Shown here piece by piece: positions 13,215-23,990 of a stretch of 64,000 bases of DNA. The stretch comes from Solanum dulcamara (Eukaryota; Streptophyta; Magnoliopsida; Solanales; Solanaceae). The translations under genes and the position numbers were made by a program. A model generated the notes under the pieces. That model was not told where the DNA came from and did not search any database. It saw only the letters and a list, made by a program, of their open reading frames with translations. Numbering within the stretch: position 1 is the stretch's first letter; each line of letters opens with the position of its first letter. Location of the stretch: contig NC_077240.1 in assembly GCF_947179165.1 (NCBI RefSeq), positions 4,161,501-4,225,500 on the forward strand. Direction: 5' to 3'.

Positions 13215-13725
13215 AATAAATCGAGTCAATAAGTATTATTGATTATTAATCGATTATAAGAAATAAAATAGAAAAAAACACACACTAGTATTAGATTCTG
13301 TTTGCTAGTTATGGTCCATTCGTAATATTGTACTAATAAAAAAATTCTTCTTGATAATATAGTACTAGTATTTGACAAAAATAAAAAAATAAAAAAGAAC
13401 CAAATTGAGCATGTATACCTACCACACAAATTAATTAAGTCTAAACTGAGAACCTAGCAAATACACTTTCTATTTCCAATTTATTTAGGCAGAATACATG
13501 TAATCTCTTTAAATTTGATGTGTTTTATTTAGATCTCTGTAAATTATACTTTGTTTTATCTTTAGTATTTGATTTTTCTAGGACCACTACTTCCTCAAAT
13601 AATAATTGATTCTAATTGTTTGAGGGGGGTTACGAATAGTAAAAAAATAATAAAAAATAATTAAGGTACGTATAGTTTAAGAAAAATTTAAATAAAATCC
13701 GTCAAATTTAGAGTCTTTTTAGCTA
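13215..13725. repeat. direct duplication, copy 1 (about 510 bp)
   Basis: This stretch and 14225-14740 share many blocks in the same order: AATAAGTATTATTGA, GTTTGCTAGTTATGGTCCAT, ACCACACAAATTAATT, TGTTTTATTTAGATCT and CAAATAATAATTGAT. The copies are about 1.0 kb apart and clearly diverged, with indels. Confidence 0.85.
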
Positions 13726-13965
13726 TTCTGCCTTTTCTTTTTGAAATTATAACATATATAAAGACTACAACCTTTAAAAACTTTATAAACTTTATCATAC
13801 AAATATCATTTTTCCCACATCACTGTGCCATCTCAAAAATCAAACTACAAAATAAAATCGGGTTGGAATACCAAGACGATAAAATCCATTCAGAAATTCT
13901 TCCATTTTGGTCAAGTTATACATGTTCAGATAAAGTGCAATTGGAATATACAATCCATAATAATG

Positions 13966-14130
13966 TGATTGTATTTGCTAGTTTTAGAAATCCATCTAAC
14001 GAAACACACCTACGATTAAGGTGTAATTGGATATATAATAAAATTCATGATTGTATTTGCTAGTTTTAGAAATCCATCTAATGAAACACACCAACCATTA
14101 ACGTGTAATTGGATATATAATAAAATTTAT
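13966..14130. repeat. two tandem copies of an 82-bp unit
   Basis: GATTGTATTTGCTAGTTTTA occurs at 13967 and 14049, followed in both by AGAAATCCATCTAA and GTGTAATTGGATATATAATA. The pair lies between the two larger direct copies. Confidence 0.9.
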
Positions 14131-14224
14131 TTATTTTTAATTAAAAATCTTAAATTTAAATCTAAAAATATAGGAAAACATCCAAGAAAGTGTTTGTATA
14201 CCTCTAAAAGTCATGTGACTCATG

Positions 14225-14740
14225 AATCTAAATAAATAGAATCAATAAGTATTATTGAATAGTAACTATTAATTATAAGAAATAAAATAAGAAAGCACAT
14301 ATTTAGTATCAGATAGCCAAAGGTACCTTACATGTTTTCCCACCGTGACCTTTTTCCAGTGTACTTTTCTGTTTGCTAGTTATGGTCCATTCGTAATATA
14401 GTACTAATATAATAATAAAAAGGAAAAATAGTGGAAAAGAGAAAAAGACACCACCAAATTGTATATCTACCACACAAATTAATTGAGTTAAACAGAACAC
14501 CTGCCAAACACACTTCCTATTTGACGTGTTTTATTTAGATCTTTCTTACTTATACTTGATTTTCATTATTTTTGTATTTGATTTTTTTTAGAATCATTAC
14601 CACGTCAAATAATAATTGATCCTAATTAGTATTCGAGATTTTAATGATTATAAAAGAACAAGTTACAGGAAATAAGTAAGATTAGGTACAATTTAAGAAA
14701 AAATTTAATAAAATACGTTAAATTTAAAGCGATGGGATCC
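14225..14740. repeat. direct duplication, copy 2
   Basis: Partner of 13215-13725, sharing the same ordered blocks. An extra piece of about 40 bp near 14315-14365 (containing CATGTTTTCCCACCGTGACC) has no match in copy 1. Confidence 0.85.
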
Positions 14741-14834
14741 CTCCGGTGGCTTTCGCTAATTCTCAATGGTTGGTGGCTACTTTCAGATGTTGACAACTCA
14801 TTTAAATAACTAGCCCGTGCCATCACGGACCCAA

Positions 14835-15810
14835 TATATGTTACTCACTTATCACACTTTGTATGATACAAATGAAATTTCGAGAGTCAATCAATTTTTT
14901 TTATGATTTATAAATATTTTAAATTATTAATTTTTGTGATTTATAATATTTTTTACATAATTTTCAGGTAATATATGTTACTCCTTATGTCCCAATTTAT
15001 GTTGCACCGATAAAATTTTGAATCAAATTTTTATGTCTTTTAAATATTTTAAGTTGTCAATTATTGTAATTTATAATACTTTTTAAGTCATTTTCAACTA
15101 AGATATGTTACAACTCCTCTATCTCAATTTATGTGACACTGATAGAATTTTGAGAGTCAACTCAATTTATTTATATGTCCATTAAATTTTTAAGTTATTA
15201 ATTATTGTAATTTATAATACTTTTTAGTCATTTCAAATACGATATGTTATTTTATTTGTCTCAATTTATATGATACAAATAAAATTTGAAGAGTCAATCT
15301 AATTTTATTTGACCGTAAATTTTTATATGTTTTTATATTGTTAATTATTATAATGTATGATTTTTTATGTAATTTCTACATATATAAATTATTGAAGATT
15401 ATTTTTTAATATTTAAATGACTAAAATACATTTTAATGAAAATGTAATTCCAAGAAACGCACATGTCGTTGTCAACACGTGTGCTGTAGACTTTTATATT
15501 ATAGTGTAATAATTATGATTTATAATATTTTTACGTTATTTTTAATTAATATATGTCATTTTTTTATTTTAATTTATGTGATACTGATACAATTTTGAGA
15601 GTCAATTAAATTTTTTACATGTCTTTTAAATTTTTAGGTTATTAATTATTATTTATATTACGTTTTAATCATTTCAAATAATATATGTTACTGTTCTACC
15701 GTGGTATTAATAGAATTTTAAAAATCAAATCAATTGTTTATGTCTTTGAAATATTTTAAATTGCTAATATGTGATTTGTAATATAATTTTTAAGTAATTT
15801 TAAAATATAT
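14835..15810. repeat. degenerate tandem array, unit about 130-139 bp
   Basis: The phrase ATATGTTA (or ATATGTCA) followed by a CAATTTATGTGACAC-like block recurs at about 14835, 14973, 15103, 15242, 15551 and 15683. Spacings are 138, 130, 139, 309 and 132, the long gap fitting two worn units. It resembles a nightshade interspersed repeat with the theme TCCCAATTTATGTG, amplified here in tandem. The array ends about 700 bp before the glucosyltransferase gene. Confidence 0.8.
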
Positions 15811-16418
15811 AACATACTGAAAAAGAAAAAAGAAGACTAATAAATTAAAACGTAAAATTACAGATTTTTCAAAATGACAAATTTGCCCCTATACCCACAA
15901 ATTAAAACTTGAAAATGCTATTTAAAGATCGTATAAAATGGAAACGACAAATTTAAAAGATAGCCGAAACAAATGCAAAAGAGAGAAGCAAAGATAAGTC
16001 AAATTTGTCAGGCCAATGGACCCACAGTACAGAAAATTGGTATGCTTTTTATGGACAAAAAGGTAATTAAACTCAAATGAGCTGGTTTTATTATCGAAGA
16101 AATACGTATGTACATTTCTAAAGCAATTTGGTAAATATTATTAAATATCGAAAATCCTCTGTGAGAAAGCAGACATGTTGACTAAGTGCTGCCGACTTCT
16201 AGGGTCTATAGTAGTAAAAATATCCAAAGGCAATGTGGTGATGTGGTGGTGAACCTTGTGGTGATGTAGTAGGAAGAAAATTTAATTGGGAACGTCACTA
16301 TCCATATGCGAGCTCCAATAGAGTCGTCGAATACCGTTTGAAAACCAAAGGCTATAATATATAATGCTGCCTTTTTCTTTTTGAAGGCAGCATATGCATA
16401 CAACCCTTTCTATTTTCT

Positions 16419-16427
16419 ATTTAAAAA
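16419..16427 (+). promoter_or_regulatory. TATA-like box of the UGT gene
   Basis: TATTTAAAA lies about 90 bp before the first ATG of the glucosyltransferase, a usual spacing for a plant promoter with a short leader. Confidence 0.45.
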
Positions 16428-16512
16428 GCTTGATCTATTTACTTTGTGAACTCAGAAATTTATCTTGTTCTTAAATTCCAAGAAATACTCTACAAATATA
16501 GAGAAAAGTATT

Positions 16513-17976
16513 ATGGGTTCTCAAGGCAAAATGCCACCAACTCATGTGTTTATGGTCTCATTCCCAGGCCAAGGGCATGTCAATCCTCTACTTCGACTCG
16601 GCAAGGGCCTAGCAGCCAAGGGTATTTTCGTCACATTTTCTACAGCTGAAAGTTATGGCGCTCAAATGAGAAAAGCTAACAAAAACTTAAGCGATGAGCC
16701 AACACCTTATGGTTCAGGTATGATAAGATTTAAGTTCATTGATGATGGTTGGGATTATTCGAAGCCTGAGGGAAATGATCTCGACCTCTACATGCAGCAT
16801 CTAGAGTCGGTAGGTAAACAACTCCTTCCTCAAATGATTGAGGAAGACGAGAAACGGGGACGCCCTGTTTCTTGTCTTATTAACAATCCCTTTATCCCTT
16901 GGGTTTCCGATGTTGCTGTAACTCTCGGAATTCCTAGTGCTGTCCTTTGGGTTCAATCTGCTGCAAGTTTTTCATGTTATTACCATTATCTCCATAAATT
17001 AACCTCTTTTCCTACTGAATCAAACCCTAATCGACAAGTTCAACTTCCAGGTATGCCCTTACTCAAACATGACGAAGTTCCTAGCTTTTTGCACCCTGCT
17101 TCTCATTACACTATGTTGAAGAAGGCTATTTTAGGTCAATTTGAAAAACTGTCTAGTCCATTTTGTATACTAATGGATACTTTCCAAGAACTCGAATACG
17201 AGCTCGTTGATCATCTTTCCAAAATTTGTCCAATTAAAACTGTTGGTCCATTATTCAAGCACCCTAAATTAATTTCCCCCAATGGAGATGATTTTCGCGG
17301 AGATTATTTAACGTCTGATAACGGCATAATGCAATGGCTCGAATCAAAATCATCATCCTCTGTTGTATACATTTCGTTTGGGAGCATAGTCATATTGAAA
17401 CAAGAACAAATTGATGAATTGGCCTATGGCTTATTAAATTCAGGGGTGAACTTTTTGTGGGTATTAAAAGAGCCTTCAGCAGGGACAGGTTATTTACCAG
17501 TAAAATTACCTGATGGATTTTTGGATAAAGCTGAAGACAGGGCTAAAATTGTCCAATGGTGTCCACAAGAACAAGTTTTAGCACACCCGTCATTAGCCTG
17601 TTTTTTAACACACTGTGGATGGAATTCGACTATGGAAGCAATATCAACTGGTACGCCAATTATTGCGTTTCCACAATGGGGTGATCAAGTTCTTGATGCT
17701 AAGTACTTAGTGGACGTGTTTAAAGTTGGGATTTTATTGTGTAGAGGTGAGGCTGAAAATAGGATTATTCCACGAGAGGAAGTGGAGAAGTGCGTGAGGG
17801 AGGCGACGAGGGGCGCAAAGGCGGCAGAGATGAAAGAAAACGCGTTGAAGTGGAAGAAAACGGCGGAGGATGCGGTGGCTGAAGGTGGCTCCTCCCAGCA
17901 GAATTTGCAGGCTTTCATTGATGACATTGTTACAAAGTGTACTGCTGAAAAGTTCAAGAAAGCTAGCCTGCAATAG
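16513..17976 (+). CDS. UDP-glucosyltransferase, UGT84 (family 1) type
   Basis: An intronless 487-residue protein, the usual length for the family. It transfers glucose from UDP-glucose to small acceptors in the cytosol. Residues 8-25 hold the N-terminal acceptor loop FPGQGHVNP with the catalytic His near 22. The PSPG sugar-donor box runs from about residue 340, starting WCPQEQVLAHPSLACFLTHCGWNS by its successive parts and ending PQWGDQ. The final Gln fits glucose use. The LLRLGKGLAAKG and CLINNPFIPWVSDVA blocks resemble UGT84 enzymes, which make glucose esters of hydroxycinnamic, benzoic or gallic acids. The exact acceptor cannot be read from sequence, and auxin-type acids are also possible. 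The start chosen is the first true ATG, and the in-frame codons before it have none. The gene looks intact. Confidence 0.95.
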   Translation: MGSQGKMPPTHVFMVSFPGQGHVNPLLRLGKGLAAKGIFVTFSTAESYGAQMRKANKNLSDEPTPYGSGMIRFKFIDDGWDYSKPEGNDLDLYMQHLESVGKQLLPQMIEEDEKRGRPVSCLINNPFIPWVSDVAVTLGIPSAVLWVQSAASFSCYYHYLHKLTSFPTESNPNRQVQLPGMPLLKHDEVPSFLHPASHYTMLKKAILGQFEKLSSPFCILMDTFQELEYELVDHLSKICPIKTVGPLFKHPKLISPNGDDFRGDYLTSDNGIMQWLESKSSSSVVYISFGSIVILKQEQIDELAYGLLNSGVNFLWVLKEPSAGTGYLPVKLPDGFLDKAEDRAKIVQWCPQEQVLAHPSLACFLTHCGWNSTMEAISTGTPIIAFPQWGDQVLDAKYLVDVFKVGILLCRGEAENRIIPREEVEKCVREATRGAKAAEMKENALKWKKTAEDAVAEGGSSQQNLQAFIDDIVTKCTAEKFKKASLQ

Positions 17977-18015
17977 ATGTTAATTTATTCTAATTACGTG
18001 ATTTAATAAGATTAA

Positions 18016-18018
<3 letters not shown>

Positions 18019-18054
<36 letters not shown>
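18019..18054. repeat. (AT)n microsatellite after the UGT gene
   Basis: About 18 AT units begin 43 bp past the stop codon, probably within or just beyond the 3' untranslated region. Confidence 0.95.
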
Positions 18055-18057
<3 letters not shown>

Positions 18058-18479
18058 CATATTTAATCATGAAAATTTATGTGCCACACGTCATGTATTT
18101 TTCGTTTGTGTAAACATTTGCTATGACAGATTTTTGTGTAAATCATAAGTTTTAATTACTTTGAGCTTGACTAATTTTAATAGGATTTACCCTATTCACT
18201 CTAGCTCTTTGAGGCATGTGAGGATGATTTTTTTATTTTTATTTTTGAAAATCACCTCTCATAAATAAGCTATTATATAATTTATTGTAGTAAATCACGT
18301 GAAATTCCTATTTTTGTCAACATGTTAAGTTGGGTTATAGGTTCTCTGTCATTGGGTTAAAGTTTTTCCCCATATCTGTTGCAATTATTCTAAAAAAAAG
18401 GTAATTATATTTAATTATATCAAATTTTAATTATATTATGACTTTTCAAATATGCTCTAAAAGAGATTATAGGTTTTAT

Positions 18480-18656
18480 TTAAGATCAATCTTATTATTG
18501 GGAAGTACGATGAAACTACAAAGATTACAAAGAAACACAGTTTTTTTGTTTTTTAATCTTATTATTGGGAAGTACGATGAGACTACAAAGAAACACAGTT
18601 TTTTTTGTTTTTTAATCTTATTATTGGGAAGTACGACGAGACTACAAAGAAGCACA
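18480..18656. repeat. tandem repeat of about 59-67 bp, left part
   Basis: GGAAGTACGATGA-type phrases occur at 18501, 18568 and 18627, each with CTTATTATTG before and ACTACAAAGA after. The array is interrupted by the copia element at 18657 and resumes at 23905. Confidence 0.9.
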
Positions 18657-19212
18657 TGTTACGTTAAGAAAGTAAGACCCGTTTGGATTACTTAAAAAAA
18701 GTAACTTTTATGTATGAAGTGTTTTTAGAATTTTAAAGTGCTGAAAGTTATTTTTATAAATAAGCAGTTGAGTGTTTGGATAAAAGTGTTTAAATGAGAA
18801 AAATGATGTGAATTTTAGGGTTAAAAGAATAAAAAGGGTAGTTTGGGAATTTAGTTAAAATATAAGGGATATAAAAGTAATTTCCATGGTCAAAGAAAAT
18901 GACTTTAAGCACTTAGAAAAAAAAAGTCAGGAATCCTAACTTTTTATTTTTGACTGACTTTAAGAACTTTCTGGCTTAAAGTTATCATTAGGCAAACACG
19001 TCCAAAACTGAAAAAGGGATCCAAACGGGCTCTAAGTAAAACAGTGGATGTCAAATTTTATGGATCCACTTAAAAAAATATATATGGTTCTTTCTTATCT
19101 TCATAATATTTCAGGTTATAAATAATTTTACACAGATCGTAATACATGTATTGAAATTCTCTCCATTCTTTTACTGTTTTTTTTATTTTGCTAAATTAAT
19201 TTATTTATAATA
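18657..19212 (+). repeat. 5' LTR of the copia element, split by a MITE
   Basis: Removing the MITE and one TAA leaves about 196 bp, close to the 201 bp of the 3' LTR at 23704-23904. The blocks before and after the MITE align to the 3' LTR in order. Confidence 0.85.
18676..19032 (+). mobile_element. MITE nested in the copia 5' LTR
   Basis: Ends are GACCCGTTTGGAT and ATCCAAACGGGCTC, with TAA at 18673-18675 and 19033-19035. A 3-bp TAA duplication fits the PIF/Harbinger superfamily. An inverted-orientation relative lies at 37190-37534. No coding capacity. Confidence 0.8.
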
Positions 19213-19349
19213 TATTATCAGTATTAGGTTCCATCACTTTGAGCTATTTTAAAAATAGTAACAAAAGGATAAAAATTTTATTTTCTTAAAATATTGAATA
19301 TCTCAAAAGTTGAATTTGTTGTTATTGATATATCTGAAAAAGACTACTC

Positions 19350-22300
19350 ATCATGGCATTAGATGCCGAAATACACCTAGAATCAATGGGTGTGACAGAC
19401 ACCATCAAAGATGACAATATGACATCTAGTTAAGACCGTATAAAAGTCATGATATTTCTCCGCCACTATCTTGACAAAGGATTAAAATTACAGTATCTCA
19501 CATTAAAAGACTCATTTAAACTGTGAAAAAATCTAAAAGAAAGATATAACCACCTGAAGTTGGTCATCCTTCCACAAACACGTCATGATTGGCTCAATTT
19601 GAGATTAATGGATTTTAAAAATATATCCGAGTATAATTCTGCTTTGTTTAGAATTATATCACAATTAAATTTATGCGAAGAAGAAATTACTGAAAAAGAC
19701 AAACTTGAAAAAACATACTTCACATTTTCACCCGCGAATATGCTCCTGCAGGAGCAATATAGTGAAAAAAAATTTAAAAAATATTCTAAATTACTTTTTT
19801 ACCTTCTTATTGCTGAATTCCACAATGAACTTAATAAAAATCATGATGGTCAGCCTGTTGGTTCTTTGCGATTTCCTAAATGAATCTGACAAACTATAAC
19901 CAACAAGAAAGAGGTCATGACCCCAGTCGTAATCGAATAAGAAATTATAATCATGTTGCTCGGTTGAAAAATGATCAGCAATATAAAAAGAAGAGTGAAA
20001 AGAAAGAAGTTATATCAAAGAAAAATTCAGAAAGTATATGTCATAGATGTGGAGGTATGAGACACTGATCACAGACTTGTCGGTCCTCAAAACATTTGAT
20101 TCAGCTATATCAGGCATCCTAGAAGAGGACAGAAAATAATCCAGAGACAAATTTTATCTCTGAAGATAATATTGAGCCTATGATTCTGGATGTAGCTGAT
20201 TTCTTTAATTTTTTCAGAAGAAAATATGAATATTGATAAGCCTAATAATATTTAAATAATTTTTTTATTTGTTTGTACTAAATAATATGTTTGTATTTTT
20301 CTAATTCATGTAAAAAAATAAAATTTGTATAATGAGCCATGTTGTAATTATAATGTTTACCTGATTTCTTTTTGAAGAAAAATATGGATATGCCTCAAAT
20401 TTTGTTTGGATCAACGATCAATCACAAAGATATTTGTGTAATTAATAGTGGAACAACTCGTCTCATTTTTAAAAACGGGAAATATTTTTTGTACTTACTT
20501 AGAAAAAAAGGAAATGTTACTATAATTTTTGGTAATTCAAAAATGATTGAAAGTTCCGTAAGAGCTACTATATTTCTGTTTAAGGAGAAAAAAATTGTTA
20601 AAGAAGATACATTATTCTCTTCTAAATCTCCAAGAAACTTGTTAAGTTTTAAAGATATTCGCAAAAATGGATATCATATTGAGACACTAAAAAAATGAAT
20701 ATTGAATACCTTGGTATAACCGAAAGTGTCTCAAGTCAGAAATATATTTTGGAAAAATTACCAACTTTGTCGTTTGACCTATATTGTGCAAATTTTACTG
20801 CAATTGAAGCACGTTTGATCGTTAACCAGAAATTTATTAATCTAAATACATTTGTGCTATATCATTATCGAATAGGTTATTCTAGATCAATAATGATGAG
20901 ACGAATTCTTGAAAATTCAATTGAACATCCATTAAAGAACCTGAAAATTCTTACGTATGATGAATTCTCATGTGCTACTTGCTATCAAGAATTGCCAGAC
21001 CATCAACCCTGAAGGTTGGCATCGAATCTCCTAAGTTTTTACAACGTATACATAGGGATATATGTGAACCTATTCATCCACCTAATAGATTGTTTAGATA
21101 TTTTATAATCCTAATAGATGCATCATCAAGATGGTCTCATGTGTGCCTCTTATTATCTCACAACTTGGTGTTTGCAAAGTTATTAGCACAAATAATAAGA
21201 TTAAGGGCACAATTTTAAGATTATCCAATTAAGGTTATTCGCCATGATAATGCTGGAGATTTATATCCCAAGCTTTTCATGATTATTTTTTATCAATTGG
21301 GTTAAAATTGAATATCTTGTTGCTCATGTTCATACTCAAAATGGTCTTGCAGAATCATTTATTAAGCGCCTACAATTGATAGCAATACCTCTACTTATGA
21401 AAATAAAATTGTCAATTACTGTTTGAGGTCATACTATCTTATATGCAGCATCACTTATATGTCTCAGACCAACAAATTATTATAAATACTCTTGATCACA
21501 ATTAGTATTTGGTAATGAGCCAAATATAGCCCATCTATGAATTTTTAGTTATGCGATATACGTGCCTGTAGCACCACCATAACGTACAAAGATGGGTCCT
21601 CAATGAAGGTTGGGAAAATATGTTGGTTTTGACTCACCATCCATAATTCGCTACCTTGAGCCGTTGACAGAGGACTTATTTACTGCTCAATTTGCAGATT
21701 GTCGGTTTGACGAAATAACTTTTTTGAAATTAGGGAGAGACAAAACAGAACCCAAAAGAGAAATTTCGGGAAAATTTTCATCACTAACTTATTTTGATCC
21801 ACGTATCTGCACATATGAACAGGAGGTCCAGAAGATCATCCACTTACAAAAAATAGCAAATCAAATGCCAGATGCATTTACTGATTTGAAACGGATAGCT
21901 AGGTCACACCTTCCTGCAGTGAATGTGCTTATCCGGATTGATGTCTCAAAAAGACCATCTACTATTATCATAGCTTCTGAATTTCAAACACGCCTGAAGT
22001 GTGGTAGACCATTGGGTTCAAAGGATAAAAATCCTAGAAATAGAAGAGTGAGAAACAATAAAGATGATACTATAAAAGAACTTCATGAAGAAGATCAAGA
22101 TTTGAGTAATCCTGATATTCTTGAAAAATCGGTGAGCCCGAGACTCAATTGAATGAAGAACTTTAAATAAGTTCTACTGGTGATGAGATAAATTTAGATC
22201 GATCAAAAATCACGATTGATAATGTTTTTGCATATAATGTTGCAGTTAACCTAATGCAAGATAGTGAAAGTCTTGAGCCTAAATCTGTCGAAGAATGCCA

Positions 22301-23400
22301 ACGTAGATGTGATTGGGACAGAATAACAAAAGGCAATTCAATCAAAATTAGACTCACTTGCTAAACATGAGGTTTTTGGACCTATAGTACAAACCCCCGA
22401 AGGTGTAAAATCGGTTGGCTATAATGGGTTTTTGTGTGAAAACGAAATGACAGAAATGAAATTGTAAGATTCAAGGCACGCCTTGTTGCACAAGGACTTT
22501 CTTAAAGATCCAGAGTCAACTATGAAAAAACATATTCACCTGTTATGGATGAATTAACTTTTCGAAATCTCATTACTTTAGTTGTACATAAAAATCTTAA
22601 AATACATCTAATGGATGTAGTTACAGCTTACCTTTATGGTTCGTTTGATAATGAAATTTACATGAAAATCGCAGAAGGATTTTAATTGCCTTAAGCATGT
22701 ACTATGTCTCGAGAGATGTACTCAATCAAATTGCAAAGATCATTATATGATCTGAAACAACCAGGGTGTATGTGGTATAATCGCCTTAGTGAGTACTTGA
22801 TAAATGAATGTTATATAAATGATGTCATTTGTCCATATGTTTTTATTAAGAAAACGGAATCAGAGTTTGTTATATATGTCATTTATGTTGATGAGATTAT
22901 TTTATACTAACAAAGGTTGTGCAGACCTTATTGGTTATGCAGATGCAAGTTATTTACCAAACTCATATATAGCTAGATCTCAAATAATCTATTTATTTAC
23001 ACACAGAGGAACTGCTATATCATGGCGATCCACAAAACAATCAATTGTTGCAACTTCTTCAAATCATGTTAAAATAATAGCAATTAATGAAGCAAGTAGA
23101 GAATGTGTGTGGTTGAGATCGATGATACAGTTCATCAAAGAAAGATGCGGCCCGAAAAATGATGTCAAAGTACCACAGTTATATTCGAAGACAATGTCGA
23201 GTGCATAGCTCAATTGAAAGGTGGCTTCATAAAAGGAGACATAACGAAATATATTTCACCAAAATTATTCTTCACACAAGATCCCCAAAAGAATGGTGAT
23301 ATTGATGTACAACAAGTTCGTTCGAGTGATAATCTTACAGATTTATTCACAAAGCATTACCAACATCAACTTTTGAAAAACTAAGATATAATAATGGAAT
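19350..23400 (+). pseudogene. degenerate copia gag-pol
   Basis: Gag shows HDWLNLRLMDFKNISEYNSA (about 19584-19643) and then the knuckle CHRCGGMRH-like piece (about 20039-20070). A protease-like segment lies at 20372-20698 and the integrase-zinc region at 20695-21012. The integrase core HRDICEPIHPP is at about 21050. Reverse transcriptase pieces include VVTAYLYGSFDNEIYM-type text at 22610-22670, LKQPGCMWYNRL (about 22755) and YVDEIILY (about 22887). RNase H includes GYADASYL (about 22934) and ISWRSTKQSIVATSS. Many in-frame stops and shifts, plus a deletion between the YVDE block and RNase H at about 22910, show it is inactive. Confidence 0.85.
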
Positions 23401-23703
23401 GCGTCATCTCCAAAATATCAAATAAAGTTTTCTTTAAGGGGAGTAAGATATGCGCTGTACTTTTTTTCTTAACCAATATTTTGTCCCACTGAATTTTCCT
23501 AATAAGGTTTTTAATTAGGCAGCACTCAAGGTGTATTACCAGATGTATGTACTCTTTTTTCTTCACTAGACTTTTTTTCACTAGATTTTTCCTAGTAAAG
23601 TTTTAACAAGGCACAAAATCTATAGATGTTCAGGATAATTATGTATATTGTTTATTGTAAAGTTTTTAATAAGACACATTACATGTAGACATGCAAGGAA
23701 GAG

Positions 23704-23904
23704 TGTTATAAAAATAAAGTAAAGTAATGGAGTTCCACTTTGTGGGACCCACTTAAAAAATATATATTGTTCTTCCTTATCTTCATAACATTTCAGACTA
23801 TAATTAGCCTTACACATATCGTAATATATACACTGGAATTCTCCCTATTCTTTCTTTCTCTTACAGTTTTTTATTTATTTTACTAAGCTAGTTTGTTTAT
23901 AACA
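23704..23904 (+). repeat. 3' LTR of the copia element
   Basis: 201 bp from TGTTATA to ATAACA, preceded by the purine tract and followed by GCACG, the near copy of the 5' target-site sequence. Confidence 0.85.
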
Positions 23905-23990
23905 GCACGGTTTTTTTGTTTTTTAATCTTATTGTTGGGAAGTACGATGAGACTACAAAGATGCACATAGTTTTTTTTTTTTTTTTTTGT
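23905..23990. repeat. tandem repeat of about 60 bp, right part
   Basis: GTTTTTTAATCTTATTGTTG and GGAAGTACGATGAGACTACA resume the array broken by the copia insertion. A run of 18 T follows at about 23971. Confidence 0.85.

Larger units (their letters stand above)
18657..23904 (+). mobile_element. Ty1-copia retrotransposon with both LTRs
   Basis: The 5' LTR starts TGTTACG at 18657 and the 3' LTR starts TGTTATA at 23704. Both contain matching blocks such as CACTTAAAAAA, CTTATCTTCATAA and GAATTCTC, and both end in a TTTATAAYA-like sequence. A purine-rich CAAGGAAGAG directly before 23704 serves as polypurine tract, and TATTATCAG follows the 5' LTR as a worn primer-binding region. Target-site duplicates are GCACA (18652-18656) and GCACG (23905-23909), one mismatch. 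Domains run gag, zinc knuckle, protease, integrase, reverse transcriptase, RNase H. All frames are broken, so it cannot move by itself. Confidence 0.9.

Noticed and set aside
12880..13500. Search for the right terminal repeat of MULE 1
   Set aside because: No stretch here is a convincing inverse of the left side near 1246, so no boundary is claimed.
16446..16512. Longer upstream starts for the glucosyltransferase frame and an overlapping short frame
   Set aside because: The bases at those starts are GTG and TTG. The first ATG in the proper frame is at 16513 and gives the normal family N-terminus.
17685..17973. Minus-strand open frames opposite the 3' end of the UGT gene
   Set aside because: They are antisense shadows of a well-supported coding region.
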